Source of the DNA: DASQVO01 sp035640715
GTDB taxonomy: Bacteria > Actinomycetota > Actinomycetes > Streptosporangiales > Streptosporangiaceae
DNA: 9,755 nt
NCBI GenBank assembly: GCA_035640715.1
Contig: DASQVO010000218.1
Coordinates: forward strand, 1 to 9,755
Direction: 5' to 3'
The position numbers and the translations under genes are program-made. The notes beneath the pieces were generated by a model that did no database searches, was not told the origin of the DNA, and worked only from the letters and a program-made list of their open reading frames with translations. Positions within the stretch are counted from its first letter, which is position 1. Every line of letters begins with the position of its first letter. Below are positions 1 through 6,919 of the stretch, one piece after another.

Positions 1-414
1 GTAGTTCACCGGCCCGTATTCGATACTGCCGAGAACCACCTGATCGTCGAGGGTCTGCGCACCGGTGCGGATCACGAACATATCTCCCAGTCCGCGGTCG
101 AACACGATTTCAGGGGGAACCCGGGAATCGATACAGGACACTACGGTCGCGAAGGGTTCCTGGTGCGCGGCGACATCATGGCGCCGGGCGACCGACTGGT
201 GGGGATGGCAAGGCTGCCCGCGCACCCAGCGCCGGTTGCCTTCTATGAGCAGGCGCAGCGCCTCCGCCGGCCCAGGGGTATCGGAGGGGGTGTCCGCGGC
301 GCTCGCCGTGGCTATTCCTGCGGCGTCCAAGCCGGCAAGCAGGCCGGGCCCTCCTGCGCCCCTGACGGAGTCCCTCCGCGCCACTTTCGCAATACCTTTA
401 CCTAGCCCGGTCAT
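1..414 (-). CDS. Beta-class carbonic anhydrase, partial (N-terminal 138 codons)
   Basis: Zinc enzyme interconverting CO2 and bicarbonate; the gene runs off the left edge. Translating leftward from ATG 414 gives 138 open codons. The beta-carbonic anhydrase motif C-I-D-S-R lies at residues 94-98: Cys94 is a zinc ligand and Asp96/Arg98 form the catalytic dyad. It is followed by the family segments RVPPEIVFDRGLGDMFVIR and GSIEYG. The second half of the zinc site (HxxC) would lie beyond the window. The first 45 residues carry an Arg-Arg pair (13-14), a Gly/Ala/Leu-rich stretch and ATASAAD. This resembles an eroded Tat-type signal, so an exported enzyme is possible. The hydrophobic core is poor (it contains Asp30), so this is uncertain. 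Only a weak G-rich ribosome site (GGGGGG) precedes ATG 414, so the start is likely but not certain. The family call is firm. Confidence 0.9.
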   Translation of the reverse strand, partial: MTGLGKGIAKVARRDSVRGAGGPGLLAGLDAAGIATASAADTPSDTPGPAEALRLLIEGNRRWVRGQPCHPHQSVARRHDVAAHQEPFATVVSCIDSRVPPEIVFDRGLGDMFVIRTGAQTLDDQVVLGSIEYGPVNY

Positions 415-557
415 GTATGCCCCCCAGCTGGCGCACGGACAGCCCGCCGCCGCATCCCCGTTCATGCGAACATCCCACCAGCCGTCTCCTATCGTGCATC
501 CGCCAGCCATTTCCCATCATGTCCCACGCAGGAATCTGCGCAGCCGTGGCCTACCTG

Positions 558-584
558 GGCACATCCTCGTTACATAAACGTGAC
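558..584. promoter_or_regulatory. Candidate GlnR/AfsQ1-type direct-repeat box
   Basis: GTTAC (569-573), six bases, GTGAC (580-584) exactly fits the GTnAC-n6-GTnAC pattern reported for AfsQ1 and shared with GlnR a-sites. A weaker third element, GGCAC (558-562), sits one further 11-bp turn to the left. The motif is self-complementary, so strand is undefined. It lies about 155 bases upstream of the carbonic anhydrase start and 12 bases before the TTG of the rightward membrane-protein ORF, in a locally AT-rich stretch. The rest of 415-595 shows no gene that I can support. Recognition is by eye against the remembered consensus. Confidence 0.45.
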
Positions 585-595
585 GAACCTATGTA

Positions 596-1291
596 TTGGC
601 TGACCTGGCCGGGCTGTGGCCGCGCTCAAGGCCCTGGCCGAAGACCACGACCTGCAGGCCCGAGGTTGGATGCGTCAGGCGGTGCCAGCGGTCCGGCCCC
701 TACCCACCGGAGACGGGAGACTCGCGCCGCGGAACCGTCCTGTTCCTGCTTCTCGCCCTGGCTGCGCTGCTGCAGCTGGCCGCCGGGGTTGGCCTGGCCT
801 ACGTGGCTGGCTTCTCCAGCGTGCGTGCGGTGCTGAACCACTTCCATTGGGTATGGCTGGTGGCGCTGTTCGGCGCGTTGTTCATCCACCCTCGGCGGTG
901 GGGGTCGGCGGTCCTTGGCATGGCGCTGTTCTGGGCGGCGGACGCCTTCGCCGTCTGGGCGGGGCTGGCGGCATTCGGCTTCCAGATGAATGCGGCCGCG
1001 CTCATTGTCGGGTTCGGGACCGGGATGGTATTCACCCGCCGCACCGGACCGCTGGCCGGCGCCGGCGAGCTGGCCTTGATACTGCCGTTGACTATCTGGT
1101 ACAGCGGCGCGCCGTTCGCGGTAGCGGTCGTCGGCGTATTCGCCTACCGGGTGCTGGCCCTGTGGCTGCCGATGCCCGTCTCCAGGGCCGTGCTCCCGAC
1201 TTTGCGCACCATGGGGGAGCGGCAGATTCCCCATGCAGAGGGGATCGCGAAGGCACCGAACGAGCCGGGACTGCAGCGCCGCAGCGCCTGA
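596..1291 (+). CDS. LPG_synthase_TM (UPF0104)-like membrane protein, shortened, possible pseudogene
   Basis: The 231-codon ORF is hydrophobic from about residue 47 onward, with roughly five membrane segments. Its second half, including segments FTRRTGPLAGAGELALILPL and FAYRVLALWLPMPV, resembles the C-terminal end of the flippase-like LPG_synthase_TM family, which moves or modifies lipids in the cytoplasmic membrane. Full members usually have more than 300 residues and six to eight membrane spans. Here the first span (about 47-73) and a short second one run almost directly into the C-terminal half, as if the middle were lost. The first 45 residues are Arg/Pro-rich, with no family likeness and unusual codon use. 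Frame +1 over 616-710 looks more like protein (start VAALKALAEDHDLQARGW), which suggests a frameshift near 700. No good ribosome site precedes TTG 596. Family assignment is moderate; whether the gene is functional is doubtful. Confidence 0.55.
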   Translation: MADLAGLWPRSRPWPKTTTCRPEVGCVRRCQRSGPYPPETGDSRRGTVLFLLLALAALLQLAAGVGLAYVAGFSSVRAVLNHFHWVWLVALFGALFIHPRRWGSAVLGMALFWAADAFAVWAGLAAFGFQMNAAALIVGFGTGMVFTRRTGPLAGAGELALILPLTIWYSGAPFAVAVVGVFAYRVLALWLPMPVSRAVLPTLRTMGERQIPHAEGIAKAPNEPGLQRRSA

Positions 1292-1329
1292 CTGGCCATG
1301 CGGCAGGCCATCCGGGGGCCAAGTGCGCT

Positions 1330-1341
1330 TACGCTGCGAGT
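1330..1341 (+). promoter_or_regulatory. Candidate -10 element for leaderless transcription of the DUF72 gene
   Basis: TACGCT (1330-1335) fits the actinobacterial TAnnnT -10 hexamer. It is followed by six bases (1336-1341) and then the A of the ATG at 1342. That spacing puts the transcription start on the start codon itself, which is the usual geometry of leaderless genes. No purine-rich ribosome site lies in the 20 bases before the ATG, which agrees. No clear -35 is seen. Confidence 0.4.
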
Positions 1342-2220
1342 ATGGGTGATATCCGGGTGGGTACGGCGTCGTGGACGGACAAGACGCTGATCGAGTCGGG
1401 GTGGTACCCGCCAGAGGCGAACACGCCGGAGAAGCGGCTGCGGTACTACGCACGGCAGTTCCCGCTGGTGGAGGTGGACTCCTCCTACTACGCGCTGCCC
1501 GCGGAACAGACCGCGGCGGCCTGGGCGGACCGGACCCCGGCGGGCTTCACGTTCAATGTGAAAGCGTTCAGCCTGTTCACCCACCATCCGACCCGGATCG
1601 CCGCGCTGCCCAAGGACCTGCGGGAGGCCGCGAAGCAGGAGGGGAAGGACAACGTCTATCTGAAGAACGTCGACCCGGAGGTGGCCAGCCAGGCCTGGGA
1701 CCGGTTCCTGGCCGCGCTGGAGCCGCTGCGGATCGCCAGCAAGCTCGGGGCGATCCTGTTCCAGTTCCCGCAGTGGTTCCCCATCTCCCGGACGCACAAG
1801 GACTACATCCTGTTCTGCAAGGAGCGGGTGGCGCCGCGCCGGTTGTGTATTGAATTCCGCAACCACACGTGGATGGACGACCGCAACCGCGAGGAAACGC
1901 TGGACTTCCTCTCCTCCTACGGGCTGCCCTACGTCTGCGTGGACATGCCGCAGGGGTACCCCAGTTCCATCCCGCCGGTGGTGGCCGCTACCTCGGACCT
2001 GGCCGTCGTCCGCATGCACGGCCACTCGGACAAGTGGGACAGCAAGAACATCCAGGAGAAGTTCCGCTACCGCTACAGCGACTCCGAACTCAAGGAGTGG
2101 GTGCCGAAGGTCCGTAAGCTCGCCGAGGAGGCGGACACCACCCACGTCCTGTTCAACAACTGCTACAGCAACGACGCCCAGGTCAATGCCCAGCAACTGA
2201 TGGCGCTGCTCGGCATCTGA
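1342..2220 (+). CDS. DUF72/YecE-family protein
   Basis: A 292-residue protein of the DUF72 (YecE-like) family, which adopts a TIM-barrel-type fold and has no firmly established reaction. Family hallmarks are visible in order: the N-terminal RVGTASWTDKTL strand and Trp; VEVDSSYYALP (about 47-57) matching the usual VE-N/D-STFY-P segment; a TPAGFTFNVKA strand; ILFQFPQWF (about 137-145); CIEFRNHTW (about 169-177); YVCVDMPQG; AVVRMHGH; and the C-terminal HVLFNNCYSNDAQVNA. Length is slightly above the usual 230-280. ATG 1342 is chosen because the conserved first strand begins four residues later. The open frame extends far upstream, but that part is a shadow of the preceding gene's frame. The gene sits alone, converging on the leftward operon, with no functional link apparent. 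Confidence 0.92.
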   Translation: MGDIRVGTASWTDKTLIESGWYPPEANTPEKRLRYYARQFPLVEVDSSYYALPAEQTAAAWADRTPAGFTFNVKAFSLFTHHPTRIAALPKDLREAAKQEGKDNVYLKNVDPEVASQAWDRFLAALEPLRIASKLGAILFQFPQWFPISRTHKDYILFCKERVAPRRLCIEFRNHTWMDDRNREETLDFLSSYGLPYVCVDMPQGYPSSIPPVVAATSDLAVVRMHGHSDKWDSKNIQEKFRYRYSDSELKEWVPKVRKLAEEADTTHVLFNNCYSNDAQVNAQQLMALLGI

Positions 2221-2240
2221 CCGGCGCCCCGGGCCGGTTA
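2218..2240. terminator. Bidirectional hairpin between convergent genes
   Basis: ACCGGC (2220-2225) and GCCGGT (2233-2238) pair perfectly around a 7-base loop. The stem extends two pairs outward (2218-2219 with 2239-2240, one a G-T wobble) to 8 bp. It overlaps the DUF72 stop codon and lies 8 bases beyond the stop of the leftward VWA gene, so it can serve both. There is no long T-tract, which is common for actinobacterial terminators. Confidence 0.5.
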
Positions 2241-2247
2241 TGCGTGT

Positions 2248-4485
2248 TCAGCGGCCGGCGGTCAGGTCGCGGTAGAGGGTGGTGAGGCGTTCCGGGAGGG
2301 CGGCGATGTCGTTGAGGATCTGGTAGTCGCGGGCGCAGATCTTTGCGAGGTAGTCCTCGCCGCCGTGGTCGACAGTCAGCAGGAACGGCCGGACGCCGCC
2401 GCGCCGGGCCTCCTCGATGGCGTGCGCCGTGTCGGCGGCGGCGTAGCCTGCGGCCGCGTCCTCGCCGTACTGCTGGCCGTAATCGACGTCATAGGGACGC
2501 CCGTCGGAGACGACGATAAGCAGCTTGGTCGCATGCGGTGCCGCGGCCAGCCGGGCACCGGCATGCCGGATGGCGGCGCCCATGCGCGTGGCGTGCACCG
2601 GCTTCACCGCGGCGATGCGGCGGATCACCCGCCCGCTGAACGGCTCGTCGAGGGCCATCAGCACCGGCATGTCGACGGACTCCCGGCCGGTTCCGGAGAA
2701 CGCCCAGGCGGCGCAGGCGTCACCGACCGCGTCGACGGCGGTCAGGCAGAGCATCGTCGCGACGACCTCGATATCCAGGACGCGTGGCCAGCGGCGGTAG
2801 CCGGTCACGGCGGCGCTTTCCGGATCCAGTGGCGGCGCGCCCTCGGCGCGCTCGCCGGTCGACGAGCTCGCATCGAGCAGTATGCCCACCGCGACGTCGC
2901 GCTTGCGGCGGCGGAGACGCTGGTAGAGCGTGTCGCCGGGGGCGTGCCCGGCTCGCAGGTCCGTCAGCGCCTCGACCGCAGCGTCGAAGTCGATGTCGTC
3001 GCCGTCGGTGGTGCGGCGCTCCGGCTCCAGACCCGCAGGCAGCGCGTTCTGCATGAGACGGCGCAGCCGGGTTAGCAGGAACTGATGCCGGCGCTGAAGC
3101 TGATGCACGGCCCGGTCGTCGGTAAGCGCGAAGGGGCGCTCCACGACCCGGCACCATCGCGGCAGGTAGGTCCCGCGCTGGTCGTCCCACTCCGGGTACA
3201 GGAACGTGTGGGGGCCGGTCCGGCTGAGCGGTCCGTCCTCACGCCGGCGCAGGTCACGGGTCACGTCGTGATGTTCATGCGGCAGCGGTTCCGGCGGCCC
3301 GGCCGCCTTGACCGGTGCCACCGCCACAGCGGAGCCGGCGTCGCCGGCCGGCTCAGGATGCCAGATGTAGACCGACTGTTCGTTTGGCGCCGCCGGGGCG
3401 GGTGCGGCCCAGATCCGGCCCGCGAGCTCGTCGCGGAAGCTCACCCGGGCGGCCGACACGTCGAGGACGGCGTCTCCCTCGATGGCCACGCTGGTCTCTT
3501 CCGGCCAGCGCCGCGGCCACGGGGGCTCGCTTGCGTCATCCCGGCTGACGAGCACCTGCGCGGCGCTGCCTAGGCGCCCCAGGTTCGGCAGCTGGGTGAG
3601 CACGGCGTAGGCGTGGACGGCGGCAGCCGCGGCATCCTCCACGGTCGCGTCCTCGCCGCTCACCATGTCGGCAATGCTGAGCAGGGTGGCGGCGGCTGCG
3701 GCCACCGGTGCGGGGACCCGCGCCGGGCGGTCGCCGAGGCTACGGCGCACGAGGATCTCCAGGGCGGCGGCGCGGGGCGCCATGGCACCCAGGTCCGGGC
3801 GAGCGGCCCGCTCCGCGGCCAGCATGGCTCCCACGGTCCCGGCCAGCCCGGCATACAGCCGCGCCAGGATGGCGTCGATCCGCAGGTCCTCGAGCGTCTC
3901 GAAGACCTGGAGCGCGAGCGCGCGGTCGGCGAACGCCCCGAGGAACACTTCCAGGTCGCTGTGCCCTTCGCCGGTGCCCGCGGCACGCCCGTCGGCGTCC
4001 CCGGCGTCCCCAGGGCTGTCGGCGTGACGCGGGCTCCCGGCGGTTCCGGCGTTCCCGGCACCTGCGGCCGTCCCGGTGTCCCCAGGCATCCCGGTGCGGT
4101 CGGTGAGCGGCAGCCTGATCCGCGCGTCGGCCCGGGCCAGGCGGAAGCCGAACGTCCCCGCCTCCTGGTGCAGCGCCCGGTGCGCCAGGGCGACCCGGTA
4201 CCACTCGCGCGGCCGCATGATCGCGCCCAGCCGCGGGCGGGCCGGCAGCCGCAGCGTCGTGGCCGTGTCGGGAAACGGCCGCGGGCCGTCCGCGGGCGTC
4301 ACCTCGATGGCCGCCGGCCGCCCGCTCAGCGCCTGGTAGTACAGCTCGTATGCCGGAATCGTCGGCTCGCCGTCCGGGTCCGGCTGCCCGGCCGGCACCA
4401 CGGGTTCGGCCGGCTGGCGGACCGTCGGGTCGTACGCCGGCCGGCGACCGCCCGCGCCGGGCGATCCGGGCGCACCGGCGGTCAT
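2248..4485 (-). CDS. NorD/CbbO-type VWA-domain protein (partner of the MoxR ATPase)
   Basis: Cytoplasmic von Willebrand A protein of the NorD/CbbO group, which works with a NorQ/CbbQ-type AAA+ ATPase to mature or reactivate a metalloenzyme. It has 745 residues from ATG 4485. The NorD-type segment LYPEWDDQRGTYLPRWC lies near residues 425-441. The VWA domain fills about 530-720, with MIDAS motif DASSS (about 535), a Thr in HATRMGAAIRHAG, and SDGRP (about 655). A NorD-like C-terminus follows (HAIEEARRGGVRPFLLTVD, DYQILNDIAALPERL). Residues about 125-170 form a Gly/Ala/Asp-rich low-complexity insert. ATG 4485 overlaps the ATPase stop as ATGA, with GGAG 11 bases upstream; an earlier in-frame start at 4509 would overlap more and has less support. 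It is the last gene of the operon. Family is sure; the client is not stated by the sequence. Confidence 0.9.
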   Translation of the reverse strand: MTAGAPGSPGAGGRRPAYDPTVRQPAEPVVPAGQPDPDGEPTIPAYELYYQALSGRPAAIEVTPADGPRPFPDTATTLRLPARPRLGAIMRPREWYRVALAHRALHQEAGTFGFRLARADARIRLPLTDRTGMPGDTGTAAGAGNAGTAGSPRHADSPGDAGDADGRAAGTGEGHSDLEVFLGAFADRALALQVFETLEDLRIDAILARLYAGLAGTVGAMLAAERAARPDLGAMAPRAAALEILVRRSLGDRPARVPAPVAAAAATLLSIADMVSGEDATVEDAAAAAVHAYAVLTQLPNLGRLGSAAQVLVSRDDASEPPWPRRWPEETSVAIEGDAVLDVSAARVSFRDELAGRIWAAPAPAAPNEQSVYIWHPEPAGDAGSAVAVAPVKAAGPPEPLPHEHHDVTRDLRRREDGPLSRTGPHTFLYPEWDDQRGTYLPRWCRVVERPFALTDDRAVHQLQRRHQFLLTRLRRLMQNALPAGLEPERRTTDGDDIDFDAAVEALTDLRAGHAPGDTLYQRLRRRKRDVAVGILLDASSSTGERAEGAPPLDPESAAVTGYRRWPRVLDIEVVATMLCLTAVDAVGDACAAWAFSGTGRESVDMPVLMALDEPFSGRVIRRIAAVKPVHATRMGAAIRHAGARLAAAPHATKLLIVVSDGRPYDVDYGQQYGEDAAAGYAAADTAHAIEEARRGGVRPFLLTVDHGGEDYLAKICARDYQILNDIAALPERLTTLYRDLTAGR

Positions 4486-5330
4486 CGGCCGGCTGACTCC
4501 GGCACGCACGCCGCGACGACATCGTCGATTGCCTGGCGCGTCACCGGGTCGTCCGTGACCACGGCCGAGATCGCCGCCTCGCAGGCCCGGCGGCCCGGAG
4601 TGCCGGCACCGATCATCCGCGCGGCGTAGACCAGCAGCCGCGTGCTCGGGCCCTCGATCAGATGCTCCGTGCCGAGCCGCCGCAGCCGCGCTCCGAGCGC
4701 GGCCAGCATCTGGGCGACCTCAGCCGGTGCTCCTGCCTCGGCCATCAGGATCTCGGCCTCCGCTGCCTCGTCCGGGTGGCTGAACTCGATGGCGACGAAC
4801 CGCTGCCGCGTGCTGTGCTTGAGATCCTTGAGGCTGGTCTGGTAGCCCGGGTTGTACGAGACGACCAGGAGGAACGACTCGTGCGCCGCCAGCGTCGTGT
4901 CCAGCTTGGCGATCGGCAGGAAGCGACGGTGATCGGTGAGTGAGTGGATCACGACCATGACGTCCTTGCGGGCCTCGACGACCTCGTCCAGGTAGCACAG
5001 CCCGCCATGCCGCACGGCCGCCGTCACCGGGCCGTCCACCCACCGGGACCCGCCATGCTCGATCACGAAGCGGCCTACCAGGTCGCCCGCGGTCAGGTCC
5101 TCGTGGCAGGCGACCGTGGTGAGCGGCAGCGGCTCGCCGCCGTGCTCGCCATGGTGCGCACCCAGGCGGGCGGCCATGTGCTCGAGGAACCGCGTCTTGC
5201 CGGTGCCCGTGGGGCCCTTCAGCAGGACCGGAGTCCGGTCGGCGTAGGACGCCTCGAAAAGCTCCACCTCATCGCCGAGCGGCCGGTAGAAGGGCGCCGT
5301 GGACGGTGACGCTGGGGCGGCCGTCGTCAC
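4482..5330 (-). CDS. MoxR-type AAA+ ATPase, NorQ/CbbQ/NirQ group
   Basis: A 282-residue AAA+ ATPase that would form a ring and use ATP hydrolysis, with its VWA partner, to remodel a client metalloenzyme. Walker A is GPTGTGKT (39-46), Walker B is LCYLDE (111-116), sensor-1 Asn is in VVSYNPG (about 160), and arginine residues in STRQRF (175-177) are candidates for the finger. The segment ACHEDLTAGDLVGRF and the C-terminal helical region (about 190-275) are of the CbbQ/NorQ C-terminal type. Size matches the family (260-290). The GTG start at 5330 overlaps the stop of the M29-like gene as GTGA, and its own stop overlaps the next ATG as ATGA, so all three should be made in linked amounts. Known relatives serve NO reductase, Rubisco or CO dehydrogenase; none of these lies here, so the neighbouring M29-like enzyme is the likeliest client. 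Confidence 0.93.
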   Translation of the reverse strand: MTTAAPASPSTAPFYRPLGDEVELFEASYADRTPVLLKGPTGTGKTRFLEHMAARLGAHHGEHGGEPLPLTTVACHEDLTAGDLVGRFVIEHGGSRWVDGPVTAAVRHGGLCYLDEVVEARKDVMVVIHSLTDHRRFLPIAKLDTTLAAHESFLLVVSYNPGYQTSLKDLKHSTRQRFVAIEFSHPDEAAEAEILMAEAGAPAEVAQMLAALGARLRRLGTEHLIEGPSTRLLVYAARMIGAGTPGRRACEAAISAVVTDDPVTRQAIDDVVAACVPESAGR

Positions 5331-6901
5331 CGAGCGCCTCCCGTTGCTCCTGCCGCGCCCCCCGGGGCCGCCACGTTTCCCGGGCCCGCCGCACCGGCCG
5401 GAGTCCCCACGTCCGCCGCGAACTCGCCAGCCTGGTCACGTCTGATCCACGACACCGGGTCGCTCGCATAGTCGGCCGCGTAGTCGCCCGGGTAGTTGAT
5501 GCCGGGCACCGCGGGGATCCAGTCGTACTCCAGCAGGGCCGGGTCGCCGAGTGCGCTCGCGATGCGGACGATGTCGGGATCGTCGAGCGTGGTCAGGCGG
5601 CCGTTGCGGATCAGGTCGAACCACTCGCCGGTGCTGCGGCGGCGGATGCTGTAGGTCGCGAAGATGTTGTGCACATGCGGGAAGTGCATGGTGGGCAGCC
5701 GGCTCTCCTTCGCGTACGCGAGGAAGGTCTCGTCCCAGTGCTCGGCGCCGAACCCGAAATGGATGACGCCGGCCTGCGCTCGCTCAGGCAGGTTGGTCCA
5801 GGAGTCGTTGTAGCACCACAGCGTCTCGATCTGCCGGTAGCTCTTGGGGTTGGTGCCGATCGAGGCGTCGTTGAAGTAGTGCCAGCCGGGATAGGGGAAG
5901 CCGGGGTAGTGGAAGTCCTTGTACCGCTCGACGACCTCCCGCCACAGCTCGCCATAGCGGCCACCGCCGGTAATCTTCGAGATCTGGCCGTGCTCGATCT
6001 CGACCTCGATGTGCGGGAAATAGCCGGTGTGGTTACTGACCCCGGCCACGACGCCGTTCAGCGTCGACATCAGGGTGTCCGCTTCCTGGACGAACGTCTC
6101 GACGGGATGGCCGAACCGGATGCCCTGGATCGTGGAGCCGATGATGTGCCCGGACTGGAAGGCGCCCTGCACCCACAGCGCGGCCTGCTGCCCGGTGACC
6201 TGCCAGCCGATGTCGGTGCCCTCCGGGCTGGTGATGCGTACCTCGGCGGCGTCGCGGAACGCATCCACCACCTTCAGGTCGATTGCCCGCCAGAGCTCGT
6301 CCGGGTAGGCGTTCGCCCGGGAGATGAAGTCCTCATACGTCGCGTACATCCAGTTGTTCCGGACCCGCTTGCCAGCCGCGCGCTTCCAGTGTCGGCGTCC
6401 GGCCTCGCCGGCCAGCACCGCCGTGTACCCCGGCCGGTCCTCCAGGTAGTGCTTGAGGGTCGCGGCCGCGACGTTGAACTCGACACCGCTTTCCACCATG
6501 GGAGGCAGCCGGTCGGTGATCTCCCGCCAGCCGTCGGCGGCGCTGTAGGTCACCACGTCCATGCCGAGGTCGGTGACGTCGATGCGGTCGACGCTCTCCG
6601 CGCCCTCCTCGAGGATGGCCCGGCGCAGGACCTCGAAGACCAGATCGTTCTGGTGCGGATAAGTAACGATGAGCACCCGGTCGCCGGGGATGGTGGGGCC
6701 GAGCGCCGACCGCCCGTAGCGCCGCCGCGCCAGCATGCGGGCCAGCGGCATCAGTGCCTCTTCGTCGGTGGTGCGCTCCTGGCGCAGGTAGGCGGGATGC
6801 CGGGGACCGGGATAGTCCATCCCGGGAAGTGCCCGGGGAACCCCGGGCGCCAGTGCCGAGATCGGCAGTGCCGTGCCGGCCGGCGTATCGGGCTGGCTCA
6901 A
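5327..6901 (-). CDS. M29 aminopeptidase/NicX-like metalloenzyme, long variant
   Basis: A 524-residue protein resembling the M29 metallopeptidase fold, a family that also includes the non-peptidase iron enzyme NicX (2,5-dihydroxypyridine dioxygenase). Typical features: PGDRVLIVTYPHQNDLVFEV (about 72-91), the strand VRITSPEGTDIGWQV (221-235), ASIGTNPKS (346-354) and VIHFGFGAEHWDE (379-391). Candidate metal ligands are His381 and a later His cluster, HFPHVH (406-411). Where M29/NicX proteins have His-x-Asp, this one appears to have His409-x-His411. It is over 100 residues longer than usual, with extra N-terminal and Gly/Ala-rich C-terminal tails (from about 495). Start TTG 6901 is supported by AAGGAG eight bases before it, 18 bases after the MFS stop. 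The reaction is unknown; it could be a dioxygenase, amidase-like hydrolase or peptidase. By-eye family call, moderately sure. Confidence 0.65.
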   Translation of the reverse strand: MSQPDTPAGTALPISALAPGVPRALPGMDYPGPRHPAYLRQERTTDEEALMPLARMLARRRYGRSALGPTIPGDRVLIVTYPHQNDLVFEVLRRAILEEGAESVDRIDVTDLGMDVVTYSAADGWREITDRLPPMVESGVEFNVAAATLKHYLEDRPGYTAVLAGEAGRRHWKRAAGKRVRNNWMYATYEDFISRANAYPDELWRAIDLKVVDAFRDAAEVRITSPEGTDIGWQVTGQQAALWVQGAFQSGHIIGSTIQGIRFGHPVETFVQEADTLMSTLNGVVAGVSNHTGYFPHIEVEIEHGQISKITGGGRYGELWREVVERYKDFHYPGFPYPGWHYFNDASIGTNPKSYRQIETLWCYNDSWTNLPERAQAGVIHFGFGAEHWDETFLAYAKESRLPTMHFPHVHNIFATYSIRRRSTGEWFDLIRNGRLTTLDDPDIVRIASALGDPALLEYDWIPAVPGINYPGDYAADYASDPVSWIRRDQAGEFAADVGTPAGAAGPGNVAAPGGAAGATGGAR

Positions 6902-6907
6902 CTGAAG

Positions 6908-6918
6908 ATCTCCTTCAC
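6908..6918 (-). promoter_or_regulatory. Strong ribosome binding site fixing the TTG start of the M29-like gene
   Basis: Read leftward, GAAGGAGATC lies just after the MFS stop codon, and its AAGGAG core ends eight bases before TTG 6901. This near-perfect Shine-Dalgarno sequence explains how a TTG start can be used efficiently. It argues that the transporter and the M29-like enzyme share one message. Confidence 0.75.
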
Positions 6919-6919
6919 C

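Noticed and set aside
1293..1310. TGGCC/GGCCA hairpin between the membrane-protein and DUF72 genes as a terminator
   Set aside because: The stem is only 5 bp with an 8-base loop, and such short GC pairs are common by chance here.
616..1341. Upstream in-frame extension of the DUF72 gene back to GTG 616
   Set aside because: The extension overlaps the membrane-protein frame, is Arg/Gly/Pro-rich, and the DUF72 family begins at the RVGTASW strand just after ATG 1342. Only its first 30 codons or so look protein-like, and they are treated as a possible frameshift remnant of the membrane protein.
1144..2196. 350-codon leftward open frame opposite DUF72
   Set aside because: Val/Arg/His-rich shadow without domain likeness; the rightward DUF72 frame is clearly the real gene.
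2248..5330. Denitrification norQ-norD or Rubisco cbbQ-cbbO assignment
   Set aside because: The families match, but no norB/norC or Rubisco genes are adjacent, so specific gene symbols would imply a function the context does not support.
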